A DNA stretch of 64,000 nucleotides from Zerene cesonia (GCF_012273895.1 NC_052130.1:4402001-4466000); one strand, 5' to 3'. Shown: positions 33,236-45,800, counted from the stretch's first letter. Translations and numbers: made by a program. Notes: generated by a model not told the origin, from the letters alone.

Positions 33236-33617
33236 TGCTATTATAATTATACATTCACACTTTACGCAGTGAAAACTATAAACGCATTTTAATAATTGGA
33301 AAAAGAAAATAACACAAACAAAATAGGAGAAATTTCGGTTTCTGTTACTTTAAACTGTGCTTCAGATACCTGCGCTCAAGCATCGAAAAAAGCAAGAAAT
33401 AACTACGTAAAACGTAGCAAAAATAAGATGCATTAGTGTGTGTGATGTTTTGGAACATTATCGCTTCAATATCTCCATATCATATCATACAATATCAAAT
33501 TCAAACGATTACTTTTCCAAAAAAAAAAATTTAGAATGTTCAATAAAAAACCATTGCGATTTGCTTTCCTTCTTTAACCATTTCATTTCATAGAATTTCA
33601 TCCAAATCTATCTTCAT

Positions 33618-33720
33618 CCATTTTCCAACCGACTTAAAAAAAAAAGTAGGAGGTTTTCAATTGCTTATGTTTGATCTTTTCTGATTACTTTTTTTATATT
33701 TAACTTTGGTCTCTCTCTTA
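33618..33720 (+). repeat. Dispersed AACCGACTT repeat
   Basis: CCAACCGACTTAAAAAAAAA, GTAGGAGGTTTTCAATTGCT and the following T-rich stretch. Confidence 0.45.
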
Positions 33721-34106
33721 CAATTTGAAGGCGATTTAATTTTTTGTTAAAACAACTATTTAGTATATTTATATCATACAACAAGATTAGTATTAATTAT
33801 AATAATATAGTATTAATTGTAATAATAATAGTAGTAATTGTAGTCAACAAGTATCACGCAAAAATGATGTTAATATTGTGATTATCTTCTCAACATCGTT
33901 TCTATCAAAGTGAACCAGTATTTTATTACATTTATCAGGCCACAATCTCCTGACCACTTTTCCTTTTAAAATAACCAAGCAATTGGCTATAAATTAATAC
34001 CTTTCCCCTATAAGTTTATATTTAAATTTCACTGTTCGCTTTAAAAACTCGAATATGTAGGTACGTGCAACGTAATTTATTTCTACATACAAATTTCATA
34101 TTTATA

Positions 34107-34313
34107 TCACACTAATATTATAAATATGAAAGTTTGTTTGGATGTTTGTCCGTAAATCACGCTGAAACTACTGAACGGATTTTGATGAAATTTGGTATAC
34201 AGACTGGGTATGAGCTGACTTGGATGATACCAATACTTTTATTCCCGATTAAATTCTCCCTTGGGATAAAACAGGAATCCTGATATCTGGGCGGAGCCGG
34301 GACGAGTGTCTAG
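34107..34313 (+). mobile_element. Helitron-like element H3
   Basis: Begins TCACACTAATATTATAAATA and ends GGCGGAGCCGGGACGAGTGTCTAG split as hairpin and terminus. The body has TGAACGGATTTTGATGAAAT. The inverted copy at 54034-54238 confirms both ends. Confidence 0.75.
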
Positions 34314-34316
34314 TAT

Positions 34317-34400
34317 ATTAAAAAGGCGAAGAGTTTGTTTGTTCGAACACGCTAATCTCAGCAGCCACTGAATCGATTACAAATAATCTTCCACAGTTGG
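34317..34400 (+). mobile_element. H6 5' fragment
   Basis: GAAGAGTTTGTTTGTTCGAA and CACGCTAATCTCAGCAGCC match the 5' portion of H6. Confidence 0.4.
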
Positions 34401-34699
34401 TTATGTACAATATACACCACTACTACTGAGTGCTTTAGTAGAACTGCTTTATAGTAGTATACACAACAACATGCTTGATTTAAAACTATCATATCGCGAT
34501 TGGAATAAAAACAATAAAACAAGACATGATACAATTTACAAACATAATTATACGGTACGGATATATGACTCAGAGATTAAAGGAAATACTTTCGGAAAAT
34601 GTAAAAGAAAATATTGTAGGAAAATTCCTCTCCTTTTTTATAAATCAAACACCATAACTCCTAGAGTTGCGTGTTTTTATGGATGGTGGTGAGCACTTA

Positions 34700-35635
34700 A
34701 CATGAACCAGATGTGAGTAACTTGCTTGTCCTTAAAAAAGCTTCAACTGTGACCAATAAGAAACAAATCCGAATTATAAACTACAGAATATGCATGAAAT
34801 TTACAAAGTCCCTGCACCTGCTTCCTCTACAACTTTCCGGCATAATTTATCCTTGATTAAAATATTCGTAGTTCACTAGTTTCGTTGGAATTATCAATGT
34901 TTGTACAATGTTTTACTCTTTTAGTTTTTTTAATGAATATGAAAAATTTATTCAGACAAAATATGACATAATATGCTTAAAGAAATGTAGGTATAAACAT
35001 TATTTCATCTATCTATCTCATGCAACTTAACACCAATAAAATATATTGTCATTGTCCTATATTATATTGGATAGAAAATAAATGGGGAAGTGCTTAATGG
35101 ATTTGTAAACACTCTTAAAAATATATGCTCCCATTTATTTTCATATTTTGTAAATACTATTAAAGTACATAGATAGTTACTTAATAATATTTATATAATG
35201 CAAAATATTATTCTTTATATTGCAGGATACGAATGTCAATGTGAGTTGCGAAATTGGATCAATCTATTAATAATTGATTAACTGTCTTTAAAGTTATAAT
35301 ATTAATAATAATACCTACTTAGAATATAGAAACCATTATATTACTTATTGTATAAACACCTTATTTAGAGAACATAAAAGGGATTAATTATATGGCCTTG
35401 TTTAAATAATTCCAACCAATTTTCGTTGTGAAATAAGCCATTAACCTTTTAACCAATCTCACAAACCAACCTGATGAAATCTTTAATCATTTAACAATGC
35501 CTTATTCCCATTGGTTAAAATGAACAGTTTGACGTATGACCTAGAAGAGGAATTCTGAATTTGATAAAGTCAAATAACGTTGAAACCCTTTGATGCTATT
35601 GTATATTATTAACAAGCTGTCTGGATTATATTAGA
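34700..35635. other. AT-rich spacer
   Basis: No exon or repeat recognised. Confidence 0.4.
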
Positions 35636-35832
35636 CGAGCTGCGCCACGCGTTTTCACCCACGTAAGTCCTTATCCCGTAAGAATATCGAGATAAAAAGC
35701 CTATATGTTATTCCAGTTGTCCAGCTGTCTACATACCGAATTTCAATGCAATCGGTTTAGTAGATTTTGCGTGAAAGAGCAACAAACGCACACACATCCT
35801 TACAAACTTTCGCATTTCTAATATTAGTAGGA
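35636..35832 (-). mobile_element. Helitron-like element H1 with mutated terminus
   Basis: Complete except that the terminal CTAG reads CGAG and the 3' hairpin is weakened (GCGCCACGCGTTTTCACCCA). Confidence 0.75.
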
Positions 35833-36017
35833 TTATTATTATTATTATAATAGGATATAATAATATTTTAACAGAGAGTCTTGGTTCGTAAAGACAATCG
35901 AGTATTGGAACAGATGTAAACTGCGTCGGCATCACAACTCAGAGGATACGACACGGGACTTCATATATGCTGATTTTTATAACATACATGTAAAAGGAGT
36001 CTTTTTAGTTTTTGTGA

Positions 36018-36240
36018 GAGTCGAGCACGCTTCGGCAGGAATTGGGCCTGCTCGCTCCGGATAAGATACTACAGAACGGTGTGAAGTAGTAGCATAAAAA
36101 TGCTACTGTGCTCTATTAAATGAGTGGGGAAGTCGAAGGCCCGTTTCTATTCCCACTCACCAGTCTATTTCTTTACTCGTGTCGTCTAACAAATAAGACA
36201 TTGGGGGAATCGGAGGCCCGTGTTATTTTCCTTGCCTTTT
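36018..36240 (+). mobile_element. SINE-like S2, 5' part
   Basis: GTCGAGCACGCTTCGGCAGG, AATTGGGCCTGCTCGCTCCG and later AGTGGGGAAGTCGAAGGCCC. The GAGTGGGG..GGAGGCCCG block appears twice (36121 and 36204), a local duplication. The 3' hairpin and poly(A) are absent. Confidence 0.6.
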
Positions 36241-36392
36241 CTTCCCTTTACAATCTTCATCTTTATTCGCGCTTTATCTTTTCTTGCATTCAATATGGCT
36301 GTCTATTGTGAAACAATATACGATGCGATTTAATATGTAACCGCGTTTTAAGTCTCTACCCAACATTAACTGCTTTTTCTACAAACTAAACG

Positions 36393-36540
36393 TAGTATTT
36401 TCTTGTGTTTGATTATCCATTTAGAAATTAAAAACTTTTTAACGGATTTTAAATGCGATTTATTCATTATATTATAAACCCGACTTTTCGAACACTTTAC
36501 TTTATGTGGTCACGGGGAGACCAAGCGTTTTATTCAAGCA
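36393..36540. mobile_element. MITE M1, one arm
   Basis: TATTTTCTTGTGTTTGATTA, then AACTTTTTAACGGATTTTAA and CCCGACTTTTCGAACACTTT. The second arm is missing. Confidence 0.55.
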
Positions 36541-36795
36541 TAAAAAGCATCAGCCCTGCAACAAAATTGCCCCTTTTACACATACTCTTACTATATTCGA
36601 TAAATAGCATTTTTATCTAACAAACATATTTATCTCAAACTTTCGAATGAGGAAATAGGAAAACTATTTATCAACAAATATCCAATATTTTCCCTTTTGA
36701 CTGCAAATATTTTGATTCAATTGTCGATAAGTAGTTATTTATCTATTTTTATATTTGATATTTGTTATTATATGTGTTCGCAATAAAGTCGGTAA

Positions 36796-36829
36796 AAACG
36801 TTATAAATATATATATATTTATAACGTTT
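36796..36829. repeat. 34-bp perfect palindrome
   Basis: AAACGTTATAAATATAT and its reverse complement meet without a loop. A further half copy (TTTATAACGTTTA) follows at once. Confidence 0.85.
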
Positions 36830-37019
36830 GTTTATAACGTTTAATTTAATAAAAAGACATTGGTTTCTATACATTGAATATACCCTAAAACAATAATAAG
36901 TTTTTTTTTTTGGTTTTTTGTCTTGTTTTTGCATGTGCAAATAAATAACCAGGGGATTAACAAAATGCAAATATTCCGTGTGAGGTGTTATTAAATAGGT
37001 TTTTAAAAACATATAATAG

Positions 37020-37773
37020 GAGATTTTGTTAAATTCAACTAAAGTGCTAGAACTTTTAGCTCACTAATATCGTATACATTTAGTCCCATTTCTATGAACT
37101 ATGCCATTTTCTATTAATATTATTATGTACGTGTTCTGAGACATCCATAGGAACTAGTCAACTATGACTGAAGACCCAAAGACTACATAACAATTAATGT
37201 TCTAATGTTCAAATAATCCAATGAAAGTTAGAATTTCCGGCGGATTAGACAGAACCGCTGGGTCGGACCAGTCTCCAATGACCCAGAACCATAATTATTG
37301 AAACATGAACTTATTATACCAACAATAGTTAATGTACAATATTATAGTATGCTTTATGGGATGAGGTAATAAAGCCGAAATAAATTTATAAGGAACCCGT
37401 GGCCTGGTAAGGAAGTTTCCGTAGGGATGAGATGTCATCACGACTTGTTGTAGCTATAAATAAAATATTTCTCAACTAGAAGAAAGTTCAATACATCAGT
37501 TGAAGCAGGCCCAATATTAGTTTAAGTTTCCTATTTGACCATTTCCCGGCCCTTCGCAATTTGGGGTTTAGGTACGATTGTCCCTTGCTTTTGGAGATTT
37601 GAATAATTTCAACTTCTGTAAATTACATTTTATTTGATAACAATATACTCTGAATTGTAATAGATATATTGTTAAATCGATAAAAGATTAAGTTTAACAC
37701 CATATTCTATTTGCGCATTATAAATATCACACCCGAAGCCTTGTAGTTATTATTCTGTGCCGAAGAAAGAAGA
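37020..37773. other. AT-rich spacer
   Basis: No supported feature. Confidence 0.4.
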
Positions 37774-37922
37774 AAAACATCGTGAGGAAATCTGCATGTC
37801 GAAGGATTGAAAGTTCGATGTCACATCCGCTAACCCACACTTGGCCAACCGTGGATTACGTCTTGAACTCTCATAGAAGACTTGTGACCTTGTAATGGGA
37901 ACATATGTCAGCTGAAGATGAT
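37774..37922 (+). mobile_element. SINE S1, 3' half
   Basis: AAACATCGTGAGGAAATC, GAAAGTTCGATGTCACATCC, CACTTGGCCAACCGTGGATT and GGGAACATATGTCAGCTGAA. The tRNA-like head is missing. Confidence 0.65.
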
Positions 37923-38389
37923 TAAACACCACTTCGGAAAGCACTTTCTAAAGACAAGAGCAGATAACTGAAGGACAACGGAATAGAGGAAACTTTACTG
38001 TTACTATTAAATTTCATATAAACTTTACAAAAGTAATTTCTAAATAACAATCATGCCAGAGAAGAGAGGTACCATACACGGTGGAACACTATGATAAGCT
38101 TTGTCTAGTACTAAATTTGTTTTCAAAACTTTATTATTATATATTTTTGTTATTGTTATTTACTTATTAACAAGAACGATATCGGTAATATGTTATACAT
38201 GCTATATGTATGTTGTCTGTCTTTAATTAGATTTAGATTAGACTTATACAACGTACTAAAAATGAGGAATTCCTATTATATACTAACGTACAATATAAAA
38301 GACAAATATTTACAGTTAACCATAGCAGTATTAATGTCCATTATCAGACTAAAATTTTGACCGTTTGATTTCTCAACAAAACAATCTTC

Positions 38390-38540
38390 ATTAATATTAT
38401 AAACCTGAAAAGTTGGAAGGTATTGATCTCTGGAACTACTGGTCCGATTTTAAAAATTCTTTCAGTGTTAGTTAGCCTATTTATTGAGGAAGCTATAAGG
38501 CTATATATGAACCACGGGCGAAGCCGGGGCGGACTGCTAG
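38390..38540 (+). mobile_element. Helitron-like element H6
   Basis: Plus-strand copy from TTAATATTATAAACCTGAAA to GGGCGGACTGCTAG. It shows the family's 3' hairpin (GGGCGAAGCC) before CTAG. Confidence 0.7.
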
Positions 38541-39054
38541 TATGTAATAATTCAAAGAATTCTCAATTCTGTATATAAATATCACTTTAAAATATTTAGA
38601 TGAGCTTACACAAACACAGCCGATCGCGTCAAAGTTTACAAATGAACTGGCAAATATCTATACTGTTTAATAAGAACCAATTAATTACATGTCAATGACC
38701 TAAACCGATATAGATATGAAAAGTTGAAGGAAAATGCAAGTGTAAAATGATACACTACGAAGGAAAATGGCGGGTTATTATATTACAGTGTGGAAAAGTT
38801 ATAATAAACTAATATTAATTCGTCCGTCTGCTCGTTAACTTTCTTTTATATAGTTCGGCTTGATGTCATTATGATCGTGCCTTAATTATTCGGTCTCTCT
38901 TCGCACATACAAACACTTTATTTGAAAAAAGAAAGAAAAAGGAAAAAATTCACCACGTGTAAACCACACACAAAATTTAATATACAATAAAATACATATA
39001 AGTCAGTTAAGCCTTATTTTTGCTCACCTTCTATTTTATATATTCTTTTTTTTT

Positions 39055-39150
39055 CCTTTTACTTTAAGGGTTGTCTGGTAGAGATCGCTACCTAGCGATA
39101 AGGCCGCCTTTTGCTTATTTAATGTTGTTCAGTTTTTCTTTCCTTTGTTT
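39055..39150 (+). mobile_element. LINE 3' end (RTE-like)
   Basis: TCTGGTAGAGATCGCTACCT then AGCGATAAGGCCGCC. A short hairpin (ATCGCT/AGCGAT) before GGCCGCC recurs at 41990, 59383 and 63585. Confidence 0.5.
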
Positions 39151-39268
39151 TTTATAAACACTAAAGAATTTCATTTCATTTCAAAAAAAACCAGACCTGA
39201 CATATCCTTCGACTACGCGGGCAAAGCCTCGGGCGGAAATCTGTTTAAATATATAAACAATAGTCCTC

Positions 39269-39292
39269 CATTGCATTCCATTCCATTCCATT
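39269..39292. repeat. Short (ATTCC)n tandem repeat
   Basis: GCATTCCATTCCATTCCATT. Confidence 0.8.
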
Positions 39293-39489
39293 GTGCATTA
39301 ATAATATTTTCATCACATGAAAGTTAAATCTGTATCGGAAAGCGTCTTACAACCATAGTAAATAAATTTAAGATTCACATACATTAAAATAACTAACATA
39401 AGCAAACCCACAAAACAAAATATAGCCACTGACGATTTCGAAATCATCCAGATCACATTATCTACGTTCCGCTGGTTGGCGTATCGATC

Positions 39490-39634
39490 CTAGATCATTT
39501 AAATAGCGAATCAGACGCCATCATTGACATTGATCTATCGCACATCGGCGCGCGCGCATATTAATTAATGTTCTGTTATTTTTTAATAAATTTGTTAAAT
39601 AAACATTAAGTGAGTGAAGTGCAGTGAATTCAAT
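39490..39634 (+). promoter_or_regulatory. Probable promoter and 5' UTR exon of the Osiris-family gene
   Basis: A GC-richer patch (CACATCGGCGCGCGCGCAT) in AT-rich DNA is followed by AAGTGAGTGAAGTGCAGTGA and a strong donor (CAAT|GTAAGTT, intron from 39635). A TATA-like ATTTAAATA lies at about 39497. An acceptor with AATATTTCAG ends at 42380, seven bases before the Osiris ATG, so that gene needs an upstream noncoding exon. This is the best candidate within 3 kb. No transcript evidence is available here. Confidence 0.35.
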
Positions 39635-39699
39635 GTAAGTTAATTGTTTATTATAATAATGCAGTTTAAGTGAAAATGGAAGTTTGAAAAAGTGTTTAT

Positions 39700-40142
39700 T
39701 GTATTTTCTTGTGTTTGATTTTACGCGAGTATTATACATTTAGAAATTCAAGACTTTATAACGGATTTTAAAAGCGACATATTCATTACTAGCTTTTCGC
39801 CCGCGGCTTCGTCCGCGCGAAATTCGGTTATATCGCTTTTATCTCCCTATTACAACTCCTTCTACTCTTTTTTGCGATAAAAATCGTTCTGTCTTTTCCC
39901 AAGTTCAGTTTTACCTTCATACCAAATTACATCAAAATTGGTTCAGTGGTTTAGGCGTGAAAGCGTAACAGACAGACAGACAGAGTTACTTTCGCATTTA
40001 TAATATTAGTAGGAATGTCACTAACCCGACGCTTCCAGACAGTTTCCAGTCTCCCTGTGATTACGCTCGCTATAAAGTGTTCGAAACGTCGGGTAATAAT
40101 ATAATAAATAAATCGCGTTTAAAATCCGTTAAAAAGTCTTTG
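39700..40142. mobile_element. MITE M1 split by a nested Helitron-like element
   Basis: Left arm with AAGACTTTATAACGGATTTT and right arm with AAAATCCGTTAAAAAGTCTT are inverted. The centre GTTTCCAGTCTCCCTGTGAT and ACGCTCGCTATAAAGTGTTC is the M1 core. The 226 bases 39789-40014 are a separate element inserted in the left arm. Confidence 0.7.
39789..40014 (-). mobile_element. Helitron-like element H4, nested in M1
   Basis: CTAG terminus at 39789-39792 in reverse orientation with hairpin GCCCGCGGCTTCGTCCGCGC. The body has AAAATTGGTTCAGTGGTTTA, a GACA tract, and the 5' end ...ATATTAGTAGGA. Confidence 0.75.
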
Positions 40143-41655
40143 ACCTTAGATGGCCTTAAATGGTATATTTCACGCTCTTATTAAAAAAGCAGTATTGGGC
40201 TTTTTTAATTATATATAAAATTATAAATCAGCCTCTATATATGAATATGAGTGTAAACTTCAACACACATCGAAACATTATGCAAATGACTTTCAGTTCT
40301 TATTTTCAAAAATATTGTCAAAAGAAATAAAGCTTTATACCTCCAAATATTTATTTATATATTATTAATTTCCAATATTTATTTTAGCTTAATCCAAACT
40401 ACTTCACATACGCTTCTAAGATTGGCTTTTTGTTTACATTCGAATCAGTTTTATTTTATCTGGGCTCCCCTTTTCCAAACAGAGCCATACGTTATCATGA
40501 AATATAGCTTCCTTTATTTTTCCTTCCCTTTCTGAACCTTTGAGGCAGTAATTATGTATGAAAGGTAACTTCTTCTATTATATACATGACTTGAAACAGT
40601 GTGAGTACGGTAGGAAGATATGAAAATGAATCATGTCAATTACTGGAACTTTAAGATGAATAGGAAGATTTTTCTTTTGTAACACTCTTCATTCCTATAA
40701 CATTATACCATACTCTATCCAAAACGGAAGAAATTCTGAAAGAATTGGCTATCAAATTATAAGATCGTAAACAGGCTTTTACAATAAAACTACAAATTTA
40801 AAAGTCGTTTTTTCTTTTATCATAATAATCAAATATTCCCCTTCATTTCATCCTCATTGCTTTATTAAACTCGCGTAAATATAAGTTCCATTAACCGTGA
40901 GTGTTATTAGTATAGTTATAATTAATGCAGAAGTCGTTAAACATTAATGGACTTCTTAAGAAATACTTGCATTTGCAATCTTCGGCTTACAGTAACTTAA
41001 AACTTTATTCCAGATAGTTCTTAGGTGCATCTCGCGAGTATAGTTTTATGAATATATTAAGATCATTAGAAGAATATCGGTTTTTAATTAATTTGTCAAT
41101 GATTATTATTTTTAACAAAAAATTTAACCGTTCTCTTACTGTCAGAACTAGGCCGAACATAAGGGACTGGGGGACCACTTGGGACAAACTTTTTTAATAA
41201 AAAAGAATCATAAAAAAATAGTTCATCCAGAAAAAGTAATGAGGTAACCGTATACAAAAATACAGTTCATTTGATAACCTTCTTTGTTGAAGTCGATTGA
41301 AAATTTGGTTGTTGCATTAAAATTTCCACGTACGCTTTATACGTTTTATGGCTATTTTTACGGTTTTTTTTATGGTTTTCAAAAACAAAAGAAAATATCT
41401 CAAATTTTCATACAATATAAGGGGTTTATCTATTAATCTATATGGAATAACAGAAATATAATCACAATAATATTTTAATGTTATTATTATTGAATTCTTG
41501 GAAATTATAGCATTTCCCAGTTACGACAACCCGGTCAAATATTATCATTACCTAACTCAAATATTGTTCATGGTATCTCAAAAGCATTACGTATGCCAGC
41601 ATATATTAACAGTAAAAACAAAATAGCACCCACTTTGCATGGGAACTTAATAAAC
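40143..41655. other. AT-rich spacer
   Basis: Intron 1 sequence of the proposed Osiris transcript. No further repeat or exon recognised up to 41655. Confidence 0.4.
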
Positions 41656-41779
41656 AAATTTGCCTATGAGAAATTTTGAAAGAATTTCTTTTTTATTCTT
41701 TCAAATTTTCTATTCTTTCAAAATTTCTCATTTATAAAGCATTTCAATGCTATAAAACTAAAAATTAAATTTGCCTATG
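41656..41779 (+). mobile_element. Retroposed tail T with 5' inversion and 13-bp target duplication
   Basis: AAATTTGCCTATG at 41656-41668 and 41767-41779 flanks a 98-bp insert. The insert's 3' part is tail T (TTCTATTCTTTCAAAATTTC ... GCTATAAAACTAAAAATT). Its first 17 bases after the duplication are the reverse complement of part of that tail, making a 20-bp perfect inverted repeat (41666-41685 and 41712-41731). Confidence 0.8.
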
Positions 41780-41989
41780 TTTCAAACCATGGGAACCCTT
41801 GTTACCTTTTGAAAGCTTTATACATTGACCACGGACCTATGACGCTTGATTACAAATTTTGAATAATACATTTTTTTGTTATGATCTTGCGAAAAATAGA
41901 ATGAAGTGGATGTGAAGTGCTGTAAGCAAAATAGATTAAAAATTATAACGGGTATTATGGGTTACTATTAAATTAAATAAATTTCCTAT

Positions 41990-42130
41990 ATCCCAAGGTT
42001 CCCTTGAAAAAATCGCTTCTAAACGATAAGGCCGCTAAATTGTACAATAGAATATCTATTCTAGTTATTAGTTTTTGTTAATTGTTATGTGTACATTGTA
42101 TAATAAAGTGTTAATAAAATAAATAAATAA
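41990..42130 (+). mobile_element. LINE 3' end (RTE-like)
   Basis: AAAATCGCTTCTAAACGATA then AGGCCGC, ending in TAATAAAATAAATAAATAAG. It lies just upstream of the Osiris coding start, in its 5' intron. Confidence 0.55.
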
Positions 42131-42387
42131 GTAATAAATAAAATTCAATAAATGAAACATAATAGAACATCTGACAATCGTCTCACTGGAATCGTCTCAT
42201 GACCCATGGTAGAACTAATCTAGTGATAACCATGAACTGTGAAGCATTATAATTATCTTATTCTAAGAACATTAAAAGACATTCAATATCTAATTTTGAA
42301 TAATTGTCAATTTCTATCACAGAGCGGACACAGGTTTGAGTTATACTTTTTTCAATCTAATACGATTAAAAATATTTCAGATAAAAC

Positions 42388-42820
42388 ATGGCGCACAGGA
42401 AGATAGTTCTCTCAATTCTGTTCATCACAACTCTCCAGCAAACAATGGGCTCTGAAGATAGATATCTACGTTATGTCAGAGACAGCTGCATCGCAAAAGG
42501 CGAGGCGTTATCCTGCGTCAAATACAAAGCCCTGAAAATCGCCAAGAAAACACTTTTCGGTGATATGAACAGTAACGAAACTATCATTGCGAATGACGTC
42601 ATAAGCTTCGTACCTTTAAATTCAGATATTTTAAAAGACATTAATGTCACTGAAGAAGTTGATTTGCTGAGAGATGGCCAGAGGAGTATTTTATCTGAGT
42701 GGACGGAAATTGCTAAATACTTTATGAGCTTGGTACGGGATTTCTTTAAAATGAGAGGCTTGAGGGTGAACTTGCCTCCCGGAGCAAGGACCATTGAGGA
42801 TCAGGATACTGAAGATGATG
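42388..42820 (+). CDS. Osiris-family exon 1
   Basis: ATG at 42388 lies seven bases after an AATATTTCAG acceptor. The exon encodes the signal peptide, the cysteine pair and the acidic end (IEDQDTEDD). Reading on past the GTAAGT donor gives only 16 intron-encoded residues before a stop at 42870. Confidence 0.85.
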
Positions 42821-45800
42821 GTAAGTATTTGATGATTTTAATGGGATACACCTGTAATCTTGATGTATAAAACGCAACGACTAACTGACTGATATATCAA
42901 CGCACAGCCCAAACTGATGCACCGATTCAGCTGTAATTTGATATACAGATAGCTTCTTTGATGTTAGATTCTATTAATATTTATATGAGTTAAACCTCCA
43001 TGAGCATAAGTCTTTGCCACGAAAATTTTATTTGCCTACGTGGGCGAAGCAGTGGGCATCAACTAGTTATTGCTATATAATGTTTAATGGAGGTTTTAAT
43101 TTTTTACGTTATTGCTAGTACGTACATAAATTTAAATAATCGGGTGATTTTGCTGCATTTATTATATTTAATTGATCCGAATAAGGTAAAATTAATTAAA
43201 ATGTTATTGTTTTTGGTTCTTCATTTGTATTATTGTAAATGCATCCTTTAATAAGATTGATTTTGTATATAGGTCGTTTTTACTAGAATATTAACAATCA
43301 CATTTTAGTAGAGTCTTAATGTCAATTAAAAAAGTCATTCAGATTGTGAATCTCATAGTTATTTATAATTGAAGAGAATTCCTGGTCAATTCATCTTATT
43401 ATTGACACATTATGATTATAAGAAAAATAAAAGCATACTTCTGTGCACGTGCTCTGCTCAATATTTAATAGGCGACATTATTGCGATGTTGTATTATTAT
43501 CATGGAAGTTCATCGACTTCTATAAATAACTAGAATGAAATGAAGATTTATGTTTTAGTGAAGATTTCATAGGATCGTGTTTGTTTAAGGAATATAGAAT
43601 TATAAAATCATACTTTTAACTCAATTTACAGAAGATCATAATCTTGGCTAAATTACGTAAAAAATAACATATTTTTTGAATAGGCATATTTGATTTTCTT
43701 TCCAATGTGGGCAATTAAGGCCCGAAACGAAAGCGTTTTTGTTTTTTGCCACCGAAAAGAAGCGACCCGTACGCTCTTGTGAAGTATGGGGTGGAAAATT
43801 ATATAACTGTCTTACTGATTGAATTACTCTTAGGTTGAAACGGCGATAAAATTTACCTTAAAATTTACCTTACGGATAAATTGTGTGAACCATTTGCGGC
43901 TATATTTGTTATTATTTTTGCCTGGTGTAGTGTTCATATGATGGAAACAATACGCTAAAAAGGCGCTTGTCAAAAATTAATGCAAATAAATTGCGTAGCA
44001 TAATTTATTTATAAACTTTTATTGCACAGATATACACAAGAAAAAAAACACAAAAACTTTCATGTTTCAAATTGTTGGTTAGCACTTTAAAAACTTTTTA
44101 AAAGCTCAATCGAATATAACTAAAAATCAGTTATATTAAGAATACAATTCAACGCTATCGTTTATTTGTGCTAGATAAATTAAGAGCATACGAATTACGA
44201 TTAACGTTAAAATGTCGTTCATTAAACGGCTGTATCGAAAATAATCGGACCGTATCGAGAGATAGACAGCGGGTCGTAAAGGTTAACGTGAAACAAATCG
44301 ATGTAATTAAGTAAAATATCATAACTGTTTATATCGTTTAAAAGTATTACGTGCATAATAAGGTCTTGACACGAAAATGTTAAATTTATAACAATAGCTG
44401 CTAGCTAGCTAAGTAGCTGCGCCCCGCGGTTTCACCCGCGTAAGTCCGTATCCCATAGGAATATCGGGATAAAAAGTTGCCTACATGTTATTCCAATTGT
44501 CCAGCTGTCTCCGTACCAAATTTCATTGCAATCGGTTCAGTAGTCTTTGCGTGAAAGAGCAACAAACACACACACACATCCTTACACAGTTTCGCATTTA
44601 TAATATTAGTAGGATTAGTAGGACTAGCTGCGCCCCCAGGTTCCATCCGCGTTAAGTCCGTATCCCATAGGAATATGGGGATAAAAAGTTGCCTACATGT
44701 TATACCAGTTATCCAGCTATCTACGTATCAAATTTCATTGCAATCGGTTCAGTAGGTTTTGCGTGAAAGACCAACAAACACACACACATCCTTACAAACT
44801 TTCGCATTTATAATATTAGTAGGAAGTAGGATGGTGGAAAATAAATTATAAATCATAACTGGCTTATATTAGTTGCTAATTTTCCTTATTAGCTTGGAGA
44901 TTCATTAAAGCGTCATTAGGAGCGAAATTGGGTCGACTAAATTGCATAATTTTTTAGAGGCGGATTTAAAATTAAAAACTCAGTGGTATAGACTTCTATC
45001 AAGGAGGAGGTTCGCAATTCGTCTGCAATTTTATACGTTTGCTAGCTTTGTACTTTCGACATGGGGAACCGATTTTAATGAGTATTTTATAGTTTAAAGC
45101 TGGTTGTCTTACGTGTGGTATCATAATATACTATGCTGGCTGGTCGAAATTTTTAAGTCTTCGACATTCCGGTTTCCTCACGGTGATTTCCATGCGTTGC
45201 TATATAGGAAATAACAATCTCCATCTCCCGTTTTAGTGAGGAATCAGTGTTACTGTAACTTCTGTATATTCTAAAGACCATGTACATATCACATACAAAT
45301 TAATATTACAGGTCGTGGCAAGAAGAAGAGACTGGCAATAATGATCCCATTTCTGAACTTGCTGGCAACACTGAAGACGAAAATGTTGTTAATTCCAATT
45401 TTGTTGGGGGTAATGCTGATAAAGAAGTTGCTGCTTGTTGGTGCATTGTTGCTGCCCAGTCTGCTGAGCACGTTGAAGGCATGCAAGGTAAAAATATTCA
45501 TATAGACATGTTAAAGTAAATAGTCACTAGTGGACAGTAAGTAAACCAAATTATTCCCAAAACGATCGAGTCATTTATCAACGTTTTTTAGCAAATAACA
45601 GGGACAACTAAGTTTCATAATTCGATCAACGATAGCCGGATAACCAGCACAACCAGCGGATTAAATATTTTTGATAACTCTCAAAATATGGGTGTCTAAT
45701 TAAAAGACTTTATATTATGCCTAATTTCAAATCCAATATGACCGCCAACACAAGGTGTGTCGAGGGATTTTTAAATATTAATCTAATTTATATATCCGAA

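Noticed and set aside
42471..42794. 107-codon minus-strand frame
   Set aside because: Shadow of Osiris exon 1 on the opposite strand. The same applies to the minus-strand frames at 45289-45501 and 51311-51544.
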